DNA of 64,000 nucleotides from Pseudoxanthomonas sp. PXM03 (GCF_014852005.1 NZ_JACVAU010000004.1:62001-126000); one strand, 5' to 3'; numbered from the stretch's first letter, positions 35,968 through 45,444 are shown. A program made the numbers and translations. The notes: generated by a model not told the origin, from the sequence alone.

Positions 35968-36019
35968 CTTGCCACAGGGGGCAAGTAACAGGGTCCGTGT
36001 CGGATGGACCTGCGGAGCG
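35968..36019 (+). other. hairpin-rich leader before the DUF11 gene
   Basis: CTTGCC-ACAGGG-GGCAAG (35968-35985) is a perfect 6-base stem and GGTCC/GGACC (35991-36010) a second one. Both lie within 90 bases of the start at 36056, so the mRNA leader is structured. It does not match any riboswitch consensus I know. Confidence 0.35.
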
Positions 36020-36055
36020 CCTCTTTCACAGAAGCGTCAGGGGATCCGTTCGTCG

Positions 36056-37789
36056 ATGTCGTACCACGCTATTGATGGCCTGCGCCCGTGTGGCGCATTT
36101 TCTGCACGTCCGTCGTCTTCCACCATCGCCCTGGTCACCCCGAATACCCGCCGCTGGCGGCGTCGCGCCGGGCAGGCTGGCCTGCTGCTCGCGGGCCTCT
36201 TGGCGGCGGGTTCGGCGCTGGCGCTGATCACCGGCACCTGGACCACCAACGGGTCCGCCTCGGCCACCACCACGGTCAACGGCATCACCGTGACGTGGAC
36301 TGGCGCGGCCGACAGCGCGTACTCCAACGGCAGCTTCAACGCGACCAACGACAGCCGCTGGACCAATCCCTACGGCGGCACGGTCACCAGCGGTGCCTCG
36401 CTGACGTTGCTGCACGAAGTGAGCAGCCGCAACTACACGGTCACCTTCAGCAAACCGGTGGACAACCCGGTGCTGCACATCGATCGTCTGGGCGGCGCCA
36501 TCGGCTCGGACCCCAACAGTTCGCGCTGGACCTTGAGCAACTCGGTCTCCCAGGGCGGGACCGTCTCGCTGACGCGGCTCAGCGGCAATCCGCAGTTCCT
36601 GGTGAACGGCAACACCATCGTGCGCGACACCAGTAACGGCTTCTCTGGCGAAGCCGATGCGGAATGCCGGACGGGCAACACGGGATCGGTCGCCCGTGGC
36701 ACGGCCTGCGGCTCGGTCCGCTTCAACGGCACCGGCATCACCAGCCTGACCTTGAACGCGGGGTTGCAGGGGCCGACCGGAGGCGACCAGCTGGAACTGC
36801 GCTGGAGCTTCGAAGGTTCCAGCGTGATCGTGCGCAAGCAGTCCGCGGGTGGCACCGGCACCTTCGGCATCACCGCCAGCAATGCGGTGTCGCAAGCCTT
36901 CAACCTGACCACGACGGTGCAGAATTCGCCGGTGGCATCGGTGGCCTATCCCGTTACCAATCACGCGGCTGCGATCACGCTGACCGAATCCAGCGTCCCC
37001 GCCGGCTACGTACTCACGGCCGGTGCGTGCACGGACCAGAGCGGCACCGCAGTGGCCTCCACCGTCGATACGGCCACCCGGCAGCTCACTGTTCCCGTCG
37101 CGAACTACCGCGCCAACCAGACCATCACCTGTACGCTGACCAACAGCGCCACGGCCACGCTGGCCGTGGCCAAGAAGTGGGTCAACGCGGCAATCAACGA
37201 TACGGCCGTGCTGTCGGCGACCGGCGGTGCCAACAACGCCACGCTCTCGTCCACCGCCGACAATGCGTCGGAGACCGACACCGGAACCGCCGTGCAGGTG
37301 GTGCCGGGCAATGTCATCACCTTGGCGGAGACGCCGGGTGCGGGCAATGCGCGCACCTACACCGCCAGCACCTGGAGTTGCAGCGGTGGCAACCTCAGCG
37401 GCAACACGCTGACACTGACCAGCGCGCATGCGGGCCAGGCCATCGTCTGCACGGTCACCAACACCGGGCGCGTGGCCGACCTGTCGGTGGTGAAATCGAC
37501 CGCGGCCGGCCCTTCCCTCAGTGGCGAGGTGCGCAACTTCACGCTGACGGTATCGAACGCAGGCCCCAACGCTGCGGACGGTGCGCTGGTGAGTGATGCG
37601 CCCGGCGACGGTCTCGGCTGCGCGGTGGCGGGCACTCCCATCACCTGCAGTGCCAACGGTGGCGCTGCGTGTCCGGGCGCAGCAGCGCTACCCGGCCTGG
37701 TAAGCGGTGGCGTGGTCGTGCCCACCCTCCCTTCCGGAGGACTCGTCACGTTCGTCGTGCCTTGCCAGGTGACGGCGACGGGCCTGTAG
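36056..37789 (+). CDS. secreted surface protein with DUF11 domain
   Basis: 577 residues. An unusually long N-terminus carries a basic stretch (NTRRWRRRAGQ) before a hydrophobic signal segment (AGLLLAGLLAAGSALA, ending near residue 58). A beta-rich region (about 60-250) follows, then two Ig/prealbumin-like repeats (AITLTESSVPAGYVLTAGAC; TLAVAKKWVNAAINDTAVLS), and a closing DUF11 domain (LSVVKSTAAGPSLSGEVRNF, then VSNAGPNAADG). Composition is Thr/Ser/Asn/Gly-rich, typical of extracellular or adhesion proteins. No sorting signal is seen. It ends shortly after one DUF11, shorter than many relatives. The start is uncertain: no good Shine-Dalgarno. Probably co-transcribed with the NHL/M23 gene. Confidence 0.75.
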   Translation: MSYHAIDGLRPCGAFSARPSSSTIALVTPNTRRWRRRAGQAGLLLAGLLAAGSALALITGTWTTNGSASATTTVNGITVTWTGAADSAYSNGSFNATNDSRWTNPYGGTVTSGASLTLLHEVSSRNYTVTFSKPVDNPVLHIDRLGGAIGSDPNSSRWTLSNSVSQGGTVSLTRLSGNPQFLVNGNTIVRDTSNGFSGEADAECRTGNTGSVARGTACGSVRFNGTGITSLTLNAGLQGPTGGDQLELRWSFEGSSVIVRKQSAGGTGTFGITASNAVSQAFNLTTTVQNSPVASVAYPVTNHAAAITLTESSVPAGYVLTAGACTDQSGTAVASTVDTATRQLTVPVANYRANQTITCTLTNSATATLAVAKKWVNAAINDTAVLSATGGANNATLSSTADNASETDTGTAVQVVPGNVITLAETPGAGNARTYTASTWSCSGGNLSGNTLTLTSAHAGQAIVCTVTNTGRVADLSVVKSTAAGPSLSGEVRNFTLTVSNAGPNAADGALVSDAPGDGLGCAVAGTPITCSANGGAACPGAAALPGLVSGGVVVPTLPSGGLVTFVVPCQVTATGL

Positions 37790-37862
37790 ATCCGCGCGAC
37801 GCGCTTCCCAAGCGGGCGTCGAATCCCCATCATGCGGCGTCGTTCTCCGGCGTCCTGATGCA

Positions 37863-39962
37863 ATGAGTCGTACTGCCTGGCTATGGGTGGTGGTCGTGCT
37901 TACCACCGCCGCCCTCGCCGCCACGTTCCTGTTCACACCGCGTTTCCCGGTTCCCGTGCCTGACGCCGGCCCGCCGGCCACCCCTTTCGGCTGGCCGGGA
38001 CAGCTGTCGCTGACGGCGGGCGATGGCGTGCGCGGCCTGCGGGAAGGCGTGGGGTTGCAGGCCCGCTTCGACGACCCCTGGGGCATCGTGGTGATGGAGG
38101 ACGGCACCCGTTATGTCGCCGATGCGGGCGACAACAACCGCATCCGCCGTATTGCGGCCGACGGCACGGTCACCACGCTGGCGGGCGGGCGCGAGGGGTT
38201 CGCCGACGGCACCGGTCCGGCCGCCGCCTTCCATACACCGTCGGCGTTGGCGCGTGACGGTGACGGCAATCTCTATGTGGCGGATACCGGCAACCACGCC
38301 ATCCGCAGGATCACGCCGCAGGGCGTGGTGACTACGGTCGCGGGCACGGGCGAGGCAGGGTACCGCGATGGGCCTGCGAGGCAGGCGCAGTTCAATGGCC
38401 CCATCGGCGTGGCGGTGGACGGCAGCGGTCGCATCTATGTGGCCGACACCTACAACGACCGCATCCGGCTGATCTCCCGCGAAGGCGACGTCACCACGCT
38501 GGCGGGCGGAGAACATCCCGGATTCCTCGATGGTTCGGGAACGGAGGCGCGGTTCGACACGCCGACCGGCATCGCGGTCGATGCGACCGGCGTGGCCTGG
38601 GTCGCCGATCTCCGCAACAATGCCATCCGCCGGATCGCGCCGCAGGGTGGTGTCAGCACGTTGCCGATGCAGCAGGACCTGCCGGTACTGGCAGGCCCGC
38701 GTCGGCCCTTGAGCCTCGCGTTGACGCACGATGGCCAGTTGTACGTCGGCGAGATGTACAGCGGTCGCGTCATGCAGGTGATGCGCGACGGTCGCTGGCA
38801 TGCGTTGGCGGGACATATGCCGGACCAGCGCCTGTCGCGCACCGCCGGCCTGGCCGTCGATGCTTCCGGCGATGTGCACTTCACCGATGCGGGAAGCCAT
38901 CGCGTGCACCGCATCACGCCACTCGCACCGGGCGCCGTCCCGATGGCGGCGACGGTGGGGCCTTCGACGGACGATCCATTGCCGGATACTGCGGGCCGCT
39001 GGCCCTTGCAGCCACAGGACGCCTGGCACGAAGTGGTGGGTACGCTGGGCGAAGTCCGGGGCGACTACGAAGGCGAGAGTCGCCACCATCTGCACGGCGG
39101 ACTCGACATTCGCGGCGACGTGGGTGCCAACGTGCTGGCCATCGCCGACGGCAAGGTCAGCAGTCCGGCCGCGGCCTGGGGTTTCGATGGCCTTGGCGAA
39201 GGACTCGGCGTGGGCCCGCTGGACTACATCCACATGCGCGTCGGCCGCACACCGCGCGGCGACCTGCTGGATCCGGCCCGCTTCCAACTGCTGCGGGATT
39301 TCAGCGGCGATCCCAGTCGCATCCGGGTGCGTCGCGGCACGCGCTTCGAGGCGGGCGATGCACTGGGAACGATCAACCGCATGGCACACGTGCACCTGTC
39401 GATCGGGCCATCGGGCTACGAACGCAACGCCATCGCACTCGGGTTCACCGGTTTCATCGATGCCTATCCGCCGCGCATCGACGATGTCGCGCTGTTCGAT
39501 ACGCTCGACCAGCCCATCGACCAGCGCCAGGAAGATCGCGTGCTGGTACCGCGCGAATTGCAGGGCGTGCGTATCGTGGTGGACGCGTGGGACCAGGTGG
39601 ATCGCAACCTGCCGCGGCGCCGTCTCGGCCTGTATGCGCTGGGCTATCAGGTGCTGCATGACGACGGCACGCCCGTCGCCGGCTTCGAGGCGCCGCGCAT
39701 GACGCTGGACTTCCAGCGCCTGCCATCCGATGACGCGGTGCAGGTCGCCTACGCGCCCGGTAGCGGCATCACCGTGCATGGCAGCGCCGTGACACGGTTC
39801 AAGTACAGCGTGACCAACACCGTGCGCGACGGCGCGTGGGGCGAAGGCACGTGGCAGGCGGGCGAACTGCCGCCGGGCGACTACCTGCTGCGCATCACCG
39901 CGCGCGATTACAGCGGCAACGAGGCGCAGGGCCGCCGCGACCTGAAGCTGCGTCTCCAGTAG
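37863..39962 (+). CDS. NHL-repeat beta-propeller fused to an M23-type metallopeptidase
   Basis: 699 residues. A membrane anchor or signal segment (about 5-25) is followed by at least five NHL-type blades (about 55-345). Repeats such as LYVADTGNHAIRRITPQGVV and IYVADTYNDRIRLISREGDV carry a TLAGG linker. Then comes an M23 domain (about 380-530) with zinc ligands in HGGLDIRG (H-x3-D) and HVHLSIG. A C-terminal beta domain ends YLLRITARDYSGNEAQG. M23 enzymes cut peptidoglycan peptides or glycine-rich proteins; here the insert between motifs is long, so activity is likely but not proven. The propeller probably positions it on a partner. Starts 73 bases after the DUF11 gene. Confidence 0.85.
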   Translation: MSRTAWLWVVVVLTTAALAATFLFTPRFPVPVPDAGPPATPFGWPGQLSLTAGDGVRGLREGVGLQARFDDPWGIVVMEDGTRYVADAGDNNRIRRIAADGTVTTLAGGREGFADGTGPAAAFHTPSALARDGDGNLYVADTGNHAIRRITPQGVVTTVAGTGEAGYRDGPARQAQFNGPIGVAVDGSGRIYVADTYNDRIRLISREGDVTTLAGGEHPGFLDGSGTEARFDTPTGIAVDATGVAWVADLRNNAIRRIAPQGGVSTLPMQQDLPVLAGPRRPLSLALTHDGQLYVGEMYSGRVMQVMRDGRWHALAGHMPDQRLSRTAGLAVDASGDVHFTDAGSHRVHRITPLAPGAVPMAATVGPSTDDPLPDTAGRWPLQPQDAWHEVVGTLGEVRGDYEGESRHHLHGGLDIRGDVGANVLAIADGKVSSPAAAWGFDGLGEGLGVGPLDYIHMRVGRTPRGDLLDPARFQLLRDFSGDPSRIRVRRGTRFEAGDALGTINRMAHVHLSIGPSGYERNAIALGFTGFIDAYPPRIDDVALFDTLDQPIDQRQEDRVLVPRELQGVRIVVDAWDQVDRNLPRRRLGLYALGYQVLHDDGTPVAGFEAPRMTLDFQRLPSDDAVQVAYAPGSGITVHGSAVTRFKYSVTNTVRDGAWGEGTWQAGELPPGDYLLRITARDYSGNEAQGRRDLKLRLQ

Positions 39963-40078
39963 GACGGGCCTCGGCGCGTCGAGGCCCGTCGCGCAGGATC
40001 ATGTCGATCCGCGCCACGCCCGTTCGTCGTCTCCCTGAAAGCGGCGGAAGGTCCCGACCGCGTGACAGGAGATCCTCA

Positions 40079-40504
40079 ATGAAAGTCATGGTCATCGTGA
40101 AGGCCAGCCCCGAGTCCGAAGCCGGCGAAATGCCCGGCACCGAACTGCTGGCCGAGATGGGCAGGTTCAACGAAGCGCTGGTGAAGGCCGGCATCATGCT
40201 GGCGGGTGAAGGACTGCATCCGTCCTCGCGTGGCGCGCGGGTGCGCTTCGAGGGCAGGCAGCGCAGTGTCATCGATGGGCCCTTCGGTGAAACGAAGGAG
40301 CTGGTCGCCGGCTTCTGGCTCTGGCAGGTGCGCAGCCTCGACGAGGCGATCGAGTGGATCAAGCGCGCACCGTTCGACGGCGGCACGGAGATCGAGGTGC
40401 GCCCGGTGTTCGAGGCCGATGATTTCGGCGACGCACTGACGCCGGAACTGCGCGAGCAGGAAGCGCGACTCGCCGCAGAGATCTCGTCGCAGAACCAACC
40501 TTGA
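40079..40504 (+). CDS. YCII-related (DGPF) domain protein
   Basis: 141 residues. The small YCII-type fold is shown by MKVMVIVKASPESEAG, VIDGPFGETKELVAGFWLWQ and EIEVRPVFEADDF. The family is associated with small-molecule enzymes or sigma-linked operons, without defined activity. ATG at 40079 follows AGGAGATCCTCA. A VOC gene follows ten bases later, so they form a pair. Confidence 0.88.
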   Translation: MKVMVIVKASPESEAGEMPGTELLAEMGRFNEALVKAGIMLAGEGLHPSSRGARVRFEGRQRSVIDGPFGETKELVAGFWLWQVRSLDEAIEWIKRAPFDGGTEIEVRPVFEADDFGDALTPELREQEARLAAEISSQNQP

Positions 40505-40514
40505 GGTCATCGCC

Positions 40515-40922
40515 ATGAGGCACCAGATCTTCGTCAACCTGCCCGTCCGCGACCTGGACGCCTCAAAGGCGTTCTTCCGTGCGCTGGGCTACGCAAGCAA
40601 CCCGCAGTTCACCGACGAGAACGCCGCCTGCGTCGTCATCAGTGACAGCATCTACGTCATGCTGCTGGTCGAGCCTTTCTTTCAGGGCTTCACGCGCAAG
40701 GCGATCTGCGACTCGCGCACGCATACCGAAATGATCCTCTGTCTCTCCGCCGAAAGCCGCGCCGCTGTCGACAGCATGGTGGACAAGGCGCTCGCCGCTG
40801 GTGGCAGCGAACCGATGGAAGCCAAGGATTACGGCTTCATGTACCAGCGCAGCTTCCAGGACCTCGACGGCCACCTGTGGGAAGTGGTGCACATGGACGA
40901 AGGCAAGATGCCTGGGGATTGA
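40515..40922 (+). CDS. VOC (glyoxalase/bleomycin-resistance fold) protein
   Basis: 135 residues. Opens QIFVNLPVRDLDASKAFFRA and ends FMYQRSFQDLDGHLWEVVHM, the PhnB-like VOC pattern with a metal-site glutamate near the end. It is probably a small-molecule-binding or lyase-type protein. Sits behind the YCII gene, a common pairing. Exact role unknown. Confidence 0.88.
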   Translation: MRHQIFVNLPVRDLDASKAFFRALGYASNPQFTDENAACVVISDSIYVMLLVEPFFQGFTRKAICDSRTHTEMILCLSAESRAAVDSMVDKALAAGGSEPMEAKDYGFMYQRSFQDLDGHLWEVVHMDEGKMPGD

Positions 40923-41029
40923 TGTATATGAATGTAGCCGGTGAGGTGCGCGGTTTTGAATGTGAAAGCTTGCGCATGCAACACATCTGAAGTACAGAAG
41001 AGCCGACGCATGACGCGAGAGGTGCACGA

Positions 41030-41662
41030 ATGCAGGGCAGGAGGCCGACACTCCACGGACGTTCTTCGGGCCATGCGCGATCGCTGGCGCTGGTATCGGC
41101 GATGATCGTCTCAACCGCAGGATGCCAGGGCATGGCGATGACGCAGGAATCGGGTTTGGAGGAAAAGAGGGCTGGCGACACGGCTGCGTCGGAGTGGCCG
41201 TTGAAGTTCTTCCAGCACAACTTCGGCGCGCACTGTTTCGACACCATCGGCTGCAAGATCGTATACAGCGGTTTCGTCCATGGCGTTGACCACGACGACG
41301 AGGTAAGTCCTCCCGTTTCGTCCTATCGCGCAAGTCACGAGAAGCTTCTCAGTGCGGGGCACATTGCCCGGCGCAATTTTCCGGCGCCGGCGAAAGTGCA
41401 ATGGCGCTCCAAGGATGGCGTGCCGCATGAAGCCGAAGTCGATATCGGCGAGATCTTCAAGGACCGCGTCGTGCTGCACAACGTGCCGCGCGACGAGATC
41501 TATGGAGATCTGAGTGATCCGGACATCATCCTTGAAGTGAACGATCGCACCATCAATGTCTACATGCGCGCCTTCGTGCCAACGAAGACATTGCAGGTAC
41601 CGGGCAACAAGTACAGCGGCTTCCGCGACGATCTGATCCTGGCCTGGACGAAAACCTACTGA
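41030..41662 (+). CDS. putative lipoprotein next to a DUF2235 hydrolase
   Basis: 210 residues. After a basic N-terminus a hydrophobic segment ends STAGC at cysteine 32, a plausible lipobox. The body opens WPLKFFQHNFGAHCFDTIGC with two further cysteines, and ends YSGFRDDLILAWTKTY. I do not have a firm family name. It lies 21 bases before the DUF2235 gene in the same direction. By analogy with type VI lipase loci, where a lipoprotein immunity protein sits beside the lipase, it could be the immunity partner; this is inference. GAGAGG lies 13 bases upstream of the ATG. Confidence 0.7.
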   Translation: MQGRRPTLHGRSSGHARSLALVSAMIVSTAGCQGMAMTQESGLEEKRAGDTAASEWPLKFFQHNFGAHCFDTIGCKIVYSGFVHGVDHDDEVSPPVSSYRASHEKLLSAGHIARRNFPAPAKVQWRSKDGVPHEAEVDIGEIFKDRVVLHNVPRDEIYGDLSDPDIILEVNDRTINVYMRAFVPTKTLQVPGNKYSGFRDDLILAWTKTY

Positions 41663-41683
41663 CACACCTCCAAGGAGTGGAGC

Positions 41684-43033
41684 ATGGGCGGCGAACGGCA
41701 TCCTGACGGTGTAAGCACGGTACCGGCGACGGCATCGGATCTGGCGACCTTCCCGGACGCCAGCAGGCAACTCGCGAGCTTCTCGGCGCCGTTGCTCCGC
41801 GACGGCGATGCGCCGGACCATCGGCTGTTCGTCGCTGCCTTCGACGGCACCGGCAACAGCATGTACAAGGATGCGCCGGAGAACCACACCAACGTGGCCC
41901 GCATCGCGAAACAGCTTGAGCAGGCAAAGGATCCGGCGATCGGCTTCGGATACGTCGAAGGCCCGGGTACGCAGGGCGGACTGGGCGGTGTCATCGACCA
42001 GGCCACCGGCGGCACTTACGAAGCCCGCATGGAGGAAATGTACTTCCAGTTCATCCAGCAGGCCTCGGCTTGGCTGCGGGACAATCCCGGTGCCGACATC
42101 CGCATCGCCGCCATCGGATTCAGCCGTGGTGCCGAGCAGGCGGCGGGCTTCACGCGCCTGGTGGAGGAGCGGGGCATCCAGGATCCGAGGGGCATGGACG
42201 TCGTGCGCGACCGTAACGGTCACATCGAAAGGCTCGAGCCCACACGCCCCAATCTGCGCGAACCCGGCACCGTCATCCAGGCCGTCGGCCTGTTCGATCC
42301 GGTCGGCACGGGTGAGCCGCGCGACCATGATCGCCGCCTGCCGCCGTCCGTGGTGTCGGGCTTCCAGATCACGGCCGACGACGAGCGGCGCAATTTGTTC
42401 CAGTCCACGCGTGTGATGGATCCCGGGGTGACCGATGGCGGACGCTTCCTCAACGTCACCGTGGCAGGTGCGCACAGCGACATCGGCGGCGGCTATTCCC
42501 AGGACGGCATCGGCATCCGCAGCGGCAACCTGATGATCGATTACCTCAACGCACTCAGCGACACGCCCTATCTGGAGAAGCGCGAGGAGCCGACCGATCC
42601 GGCGCGCAACGTCATCCATCGCTCCGAAGAGCACCAGTTCTTCTATCGCGCCTCGATCTACGACAAGGCGGGCGCGCGCGGCATGGAGGAGGAACTCGCG
42701 CCCGGAGCCCTGTGCAGGATCGACTGCCTGGATGCGCAGCCACGCAGCGAAGCGCTGGCACGCGAACTGGCTTGGCGGCCAGTCGAGATCGGCCCGGTGC
42801 CGCAGACCCGTTCGGACGCCGCAGTGCCTGCCCGTGCAGGCGACATGGTCGGACCGTTGCTCGACGCGGCGAAGCGCGGGGATGGCGCGGCGATCGAACG
42901 CATCTCGCGCGACGGACTTCAAGGGGCGGCCGGGCAGGCCTGGCTGCAGGCCGGGCAGCAGCGGCTGGAGGCCGCCTTCCTCGTGCAGGCGCCCGCGATC
43001 GAGCGGCCGCAGGAGCCAGCGCTGGCGCGTTGA
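41684..43033 (+). CDS. DUF2235 (Tle1-like) alpha/beta hydrolase
   Basis: 449 residues. The hallmark opening FVAAFDGTGNSMYKD is near residue 50. The nucleophile S147 is in IGFSRGAEQA, an aspartate D205 in GLFDPVG and a histidine H264 in VAGAHSDIGGGY, together the triad of type VI phospholipases of the DUF2235/Tle1 group. No signal peptide. A C-terminal ~120 residues are extra. No VgrG, PAAR or Hcp gene lies in the window, so delivery would rely on genes elsewhere, or it is not an effector. AAGGAGTGGAGC precedes the ATG. It follows the lipoprotein gene. Confidence 0.88.
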   Translation: MGGERHPDGVSTVPATASDLATFPDASRQLASFSAPLLRDGDAPDHRLFVAAFDGTGNSMYKDAPENHTNVARIAKQLEQAKDPAIGFGYVEGPGTQGGLGGVIDQATGGTYEARMEEMYFQFIQQASAWLRDNPGADIRIAAIGFSRGAEQAAGFTRLVEERGIQDPRGMDVVRDRNGHIERLEPTRPNLREPGTVIQAVGLFDPVGTGEPRDHDRRLPPSVVSGFQITADDERRNLFQSTRVMDPGVTDGGRFLNVTVAGAHSDIGGGYSQDGIGIRSGNLMIDYLNALSDTPYLEKREEPTDPARNVIHRSEEHQFFYRASIYDKAGARGMEEELAPGALCRIDCLDAQPRSEALARELAWRPVEIGPVPQTRSDAAVPARAGDMVGPLLDAAKRGDGAAIERISRDGLQGAAGQAWLQAGQQRLEAAFLVQAPAIERPQEPALAR

Positions 43034-43124
43034 GGTCCGCATGCCGTGACCGCGTGCGCTTGTCCCTCACCGTGCCGCTGCGCTTTAATCCGCGCGGGGA
43101 CACGTGATGCCACGGGAGGCGTCC

Positions 43125-45062
43125 ATGAAGTGGGGAATACGCAGTGCGGGCATCCTGCTGGGGTGTCTGCTGGCGCCGTTGGTGCATGCGCAGGTCGAGC
43201 TCGAGCCGTTCCTGAAAAAGGACGTGCTGGAAACCCTGAAGATCTCGCCGACGGGCGAGTACTACGCGATGACGGTGCCGCTGGAGGACCAGACCATCCT
43301 GGCCGTCATCCGGCGCAGCGACAAGCAGGTCACCTCCAAGGTCAGTGCCGGCCGTGACAGCGTGATCAATGGCGTGTGGTGGGTCAGCGACGAGCGCGTC
43401 GTCGTTTCGGTGGCGAAGAAGTACGGCTCGCGAGACCAGCCGTATGCGACCGGCGAGCTGTACGCGACCAACGCCGATGGCAGCGCGCGGCGCCAGATCT
43501 TCGCCCGCTACGGGCTGGAGGGCACGGAGCTGCAGCCGCGGGCCGCCTATCTGATCGACACCTTGCCGGATCAGTCGCGCAAGGTGCTGGTGGGCATGTA
43601 CGCGCTGGACACCTCGTCCCCGAGCACGCGGGTGGAGATGCTCGATGTCTTCACTGGCGACCTCGACACGGTGGCGACCGCGCCGGTGAGGAACGCGCGC
43701 TTCGTCGTCGATCCCGCCCGCCGTGTGCGGTTCGCGATCGGGTCCGGCGACGACAACATCAGCAAGCTCTACCATCGGGCGGACGATGATTCGCCGTGGA
43801 CGCTGGTGAACGATGAGGGCAAGAGCGGGCACGTGGAGTGGCCGCTCGGTCTCTCCACCGACGGGCGCACCGCTTACCTGCAGGTGCAACAGGCGCAAGG
43901 GCCTGACGCCATCATGGCGCTGGACACCACCAACGGTGGACGCACCCAGGTGATGCGCGACGCGGTGGTCGATCCGCACGACATCATCTATGCAGACGAT
44001 GGCCGCACGCCGGTCGGCAGTTTTTTCATGCACGAGAAGCTGCGCACCGCGTTCTTCGATGAGACATCCACCACCGCGCGCCTGTACCGCAAGCTGGAGC
44101 GCTCGCTCCCCGGCGCATCGATCGAGATCACCTCGGGCACGCGCGATGGCCGGCTGAAGATCGTCCATGCATGGAGCGATACCAGTCCGGGCGACTTCTT
44201 CCTTTTCGATACGACGAACAACTCGGCGGACCTGGTCTTCAGCCGGCGCAGCTGGCTGGACCCCACGAACGTGGCGCCGAGTGAACTGGTAACGCTGCGG
44301 GCGCGTGACGGACTCCCCCTGCATGGCTACCTCACCCGGCCGCGCGGGCAACACGCCGCTCCGTTGCCGCTGGTGGTGATGCCGCATGGCGGTCCGTTCG
44401 GCGTCTTCGACGGCTGGGAGTTCAACGACGAGGCGGAGATGCTGGCGCGTGCGGGCTATGCGGTGCTGCGACTGAACTATCGCGGTTCCGGCAACTACGG
44501 CAGCGCGTTCCAGCAGGCCGGCGCGCGGCAGTGGGGGCGAACCATGCAGGACGACGTCACCGACGCCACGCGGTGGGCGATCGAACAGAAGATCGCCGAC
44601 CCGCAGCGCATCTGCCTGTACGGCGCCAGCTATGGCGGTTACGCGGCCCTGATGGGCGTGGCGAAGGAGCCGGACCTCTACCGCTGCGCCGCCGGCTACG
44701 TCGGCGTCTACGACCTGGAGCTGATGCACAAGCAGAAGTCGCGCAGCGCGCGCTGGATGGGCACCTACATGGACGACTGGGTGGGTGACGATCGTGCGCG
44801 CCTGGTGGACGTCTCACCCACCGCGCTGGCATCGCGGATCCGGGTGCCGGTCTTCCTGGCGGCGGGCGGCAAGGACGAAATCGCGCCGCAGGCCCACAGC
44901 GAGCGCATGGAGAAAGCGCTCAAGGCCGCAGGGGTGCCGGTGGAAACCCTGTACGTGCGTACCGAAGGCCACGGCTTCTACGCCGAAGCCAACCAGCGGA
45001 CCTACTACACGAGGCTGCTGGACTTCCTTTCGCGCCACCTGGGCGGCGCGAAGGCGAAGTAG
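43125..45062 (+). CDS. S9 family peptidase, exported
   Basis: 645 residues with a signal peptide (to about residue 22, VHAQ). The N-terminal part is a beta-propeller. The C-terminal hydrolase carries the catalytic serine in YGASYGGYAALMG, an aspartate in GGKDEIAPQ and a histidine in TEGHGF. Likely an acylaminoacyl- or dipeptidyl-peptidase of the periplasm. GGGAGG precedes the ATG at 43125. It converges on the YCII gene at 45070, seven bases away. Distinct from the S9 enzyme at 5381. Confidence 0.93.
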   Translation: MKWGIRSAGILLGCLLAPLVHAQVELEPFLKKDVLETLKISPTGEYYAMTVPLEDQTILAVIRRSDKQVTSKVSAGRDSVINGVWWVSDERVVVSVAKKYGSRDQPYATGELYATNADGSARRQIFARYGLEGTELQPRAAYLIDTLPDQSRKVLVGMYALDTSSPSTRVEMLDVFTGDLDTVATAPVRNARFVVDPARRVRFAIGSGDDNISKLYHRADDDSPWTLVNDEGKSGHVEWPLGLSTDGRTAYLQVQQAQGPDAIMALDTTNGGRTQVMRDAVVDPHDIIYADDGRTPVGSFFMHEKLRTAFFDETSTTARLYRKLERSLPGASIEITSGTRDGRLKIVHAWSDTSPGDFFLFDTTNNSADLVFSRRSWLDPTNVAPSELVTLRARDGLPLHGYLTRPRGQHAAPLPLVVMPHGGPFGVFDGWEFNDEAEMLARAGYAVLRLNYRGSGNYGSAFQQAGARQWGRTMQDDVTDATRWAIEQKIADPQRICLYGASYGGYAALMGVAKEPDLYRCAAGYVGVYDLELMHKQKSRSARWMGTYMDDWVGDDRARLVDVSPTALASRIRVPVFLAAGGKDEIAPQAHSERMEKALKAAGVPVETLYVRTEGHGFYAEANQRTYYTRLLDFLSRHLGGAKAK

Positions 45063-45069
45063 GCGCGGG

Positions 45070-45444
45070 TCAGGCGCCCACGCGTCGGCGTACCGCGTCG
45101 AAGTCGCGCACCGGCCGCACCTCGATGCTGCCGGTGCCGACCCACGGGAATTCCTGCGCGATCTTCACCGCTTCATCGATGCTGTCGGCCTCGATGAGGT
45201 TGTAGCCGCCCAGGATCTCCTTCGTCTCGGCGAAGGGGCCATCGACGATGCTGGTCTTGCCATCGCGCACCCGCACCGTGCGCGCGGTGCTCCCGTGTTC
45301 CAGCTGTTGCGATTCCACCAGCGTGCCCTGCGCCTTCAGCTCGTCGGCGTGGGTGATGCAGCCATGCATCATCTGGTCGAACGCGCCGGCGGGCAGCGCA
45401 TCGAGCAACTGGTCATCCGTGTAGACCATCAACAGGAACTTCAT
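45070..45444 (-). CDS. YCII (DGPF) domain protein
   Basis: 124 residues. MKFLLMVYTDDQLLDALP, SIVDGPFAETKEILGGYNLI and GSIEVRPVRDFD show the YCII fold, related to but different from the protein at 40079. ATG at 45444 chosen because family members start MKFLLM; it is preceded by GGGAGGGCGC. Activity unknown. Confidence 0.9.
   Translation of the reverse strand: MKFLLMVYTDDQLLDALPAGAFDQMMHGCITHADELKAQGTLVESQQLEHGSTARTVRVRDGKTSIVDGPFAETKEILGGYNLIEADSIDEAVKIAQEFPWVGTGSIEVRPVRDFDAVRRRVGA

Noticed and set aside
35940..36055. Cyclic di-GMP riboswitch in the DUF11 leader
   Set aside because: Hairpins are present but the conserved GEMM core bases are not.
41684..43033. Type VI secretion cluster
   Set aside because: Only the DUF2235 hydrolase and a lipoprotein are present; no structural T6SS gene, VgrG, PAAR or Hcp in the window.
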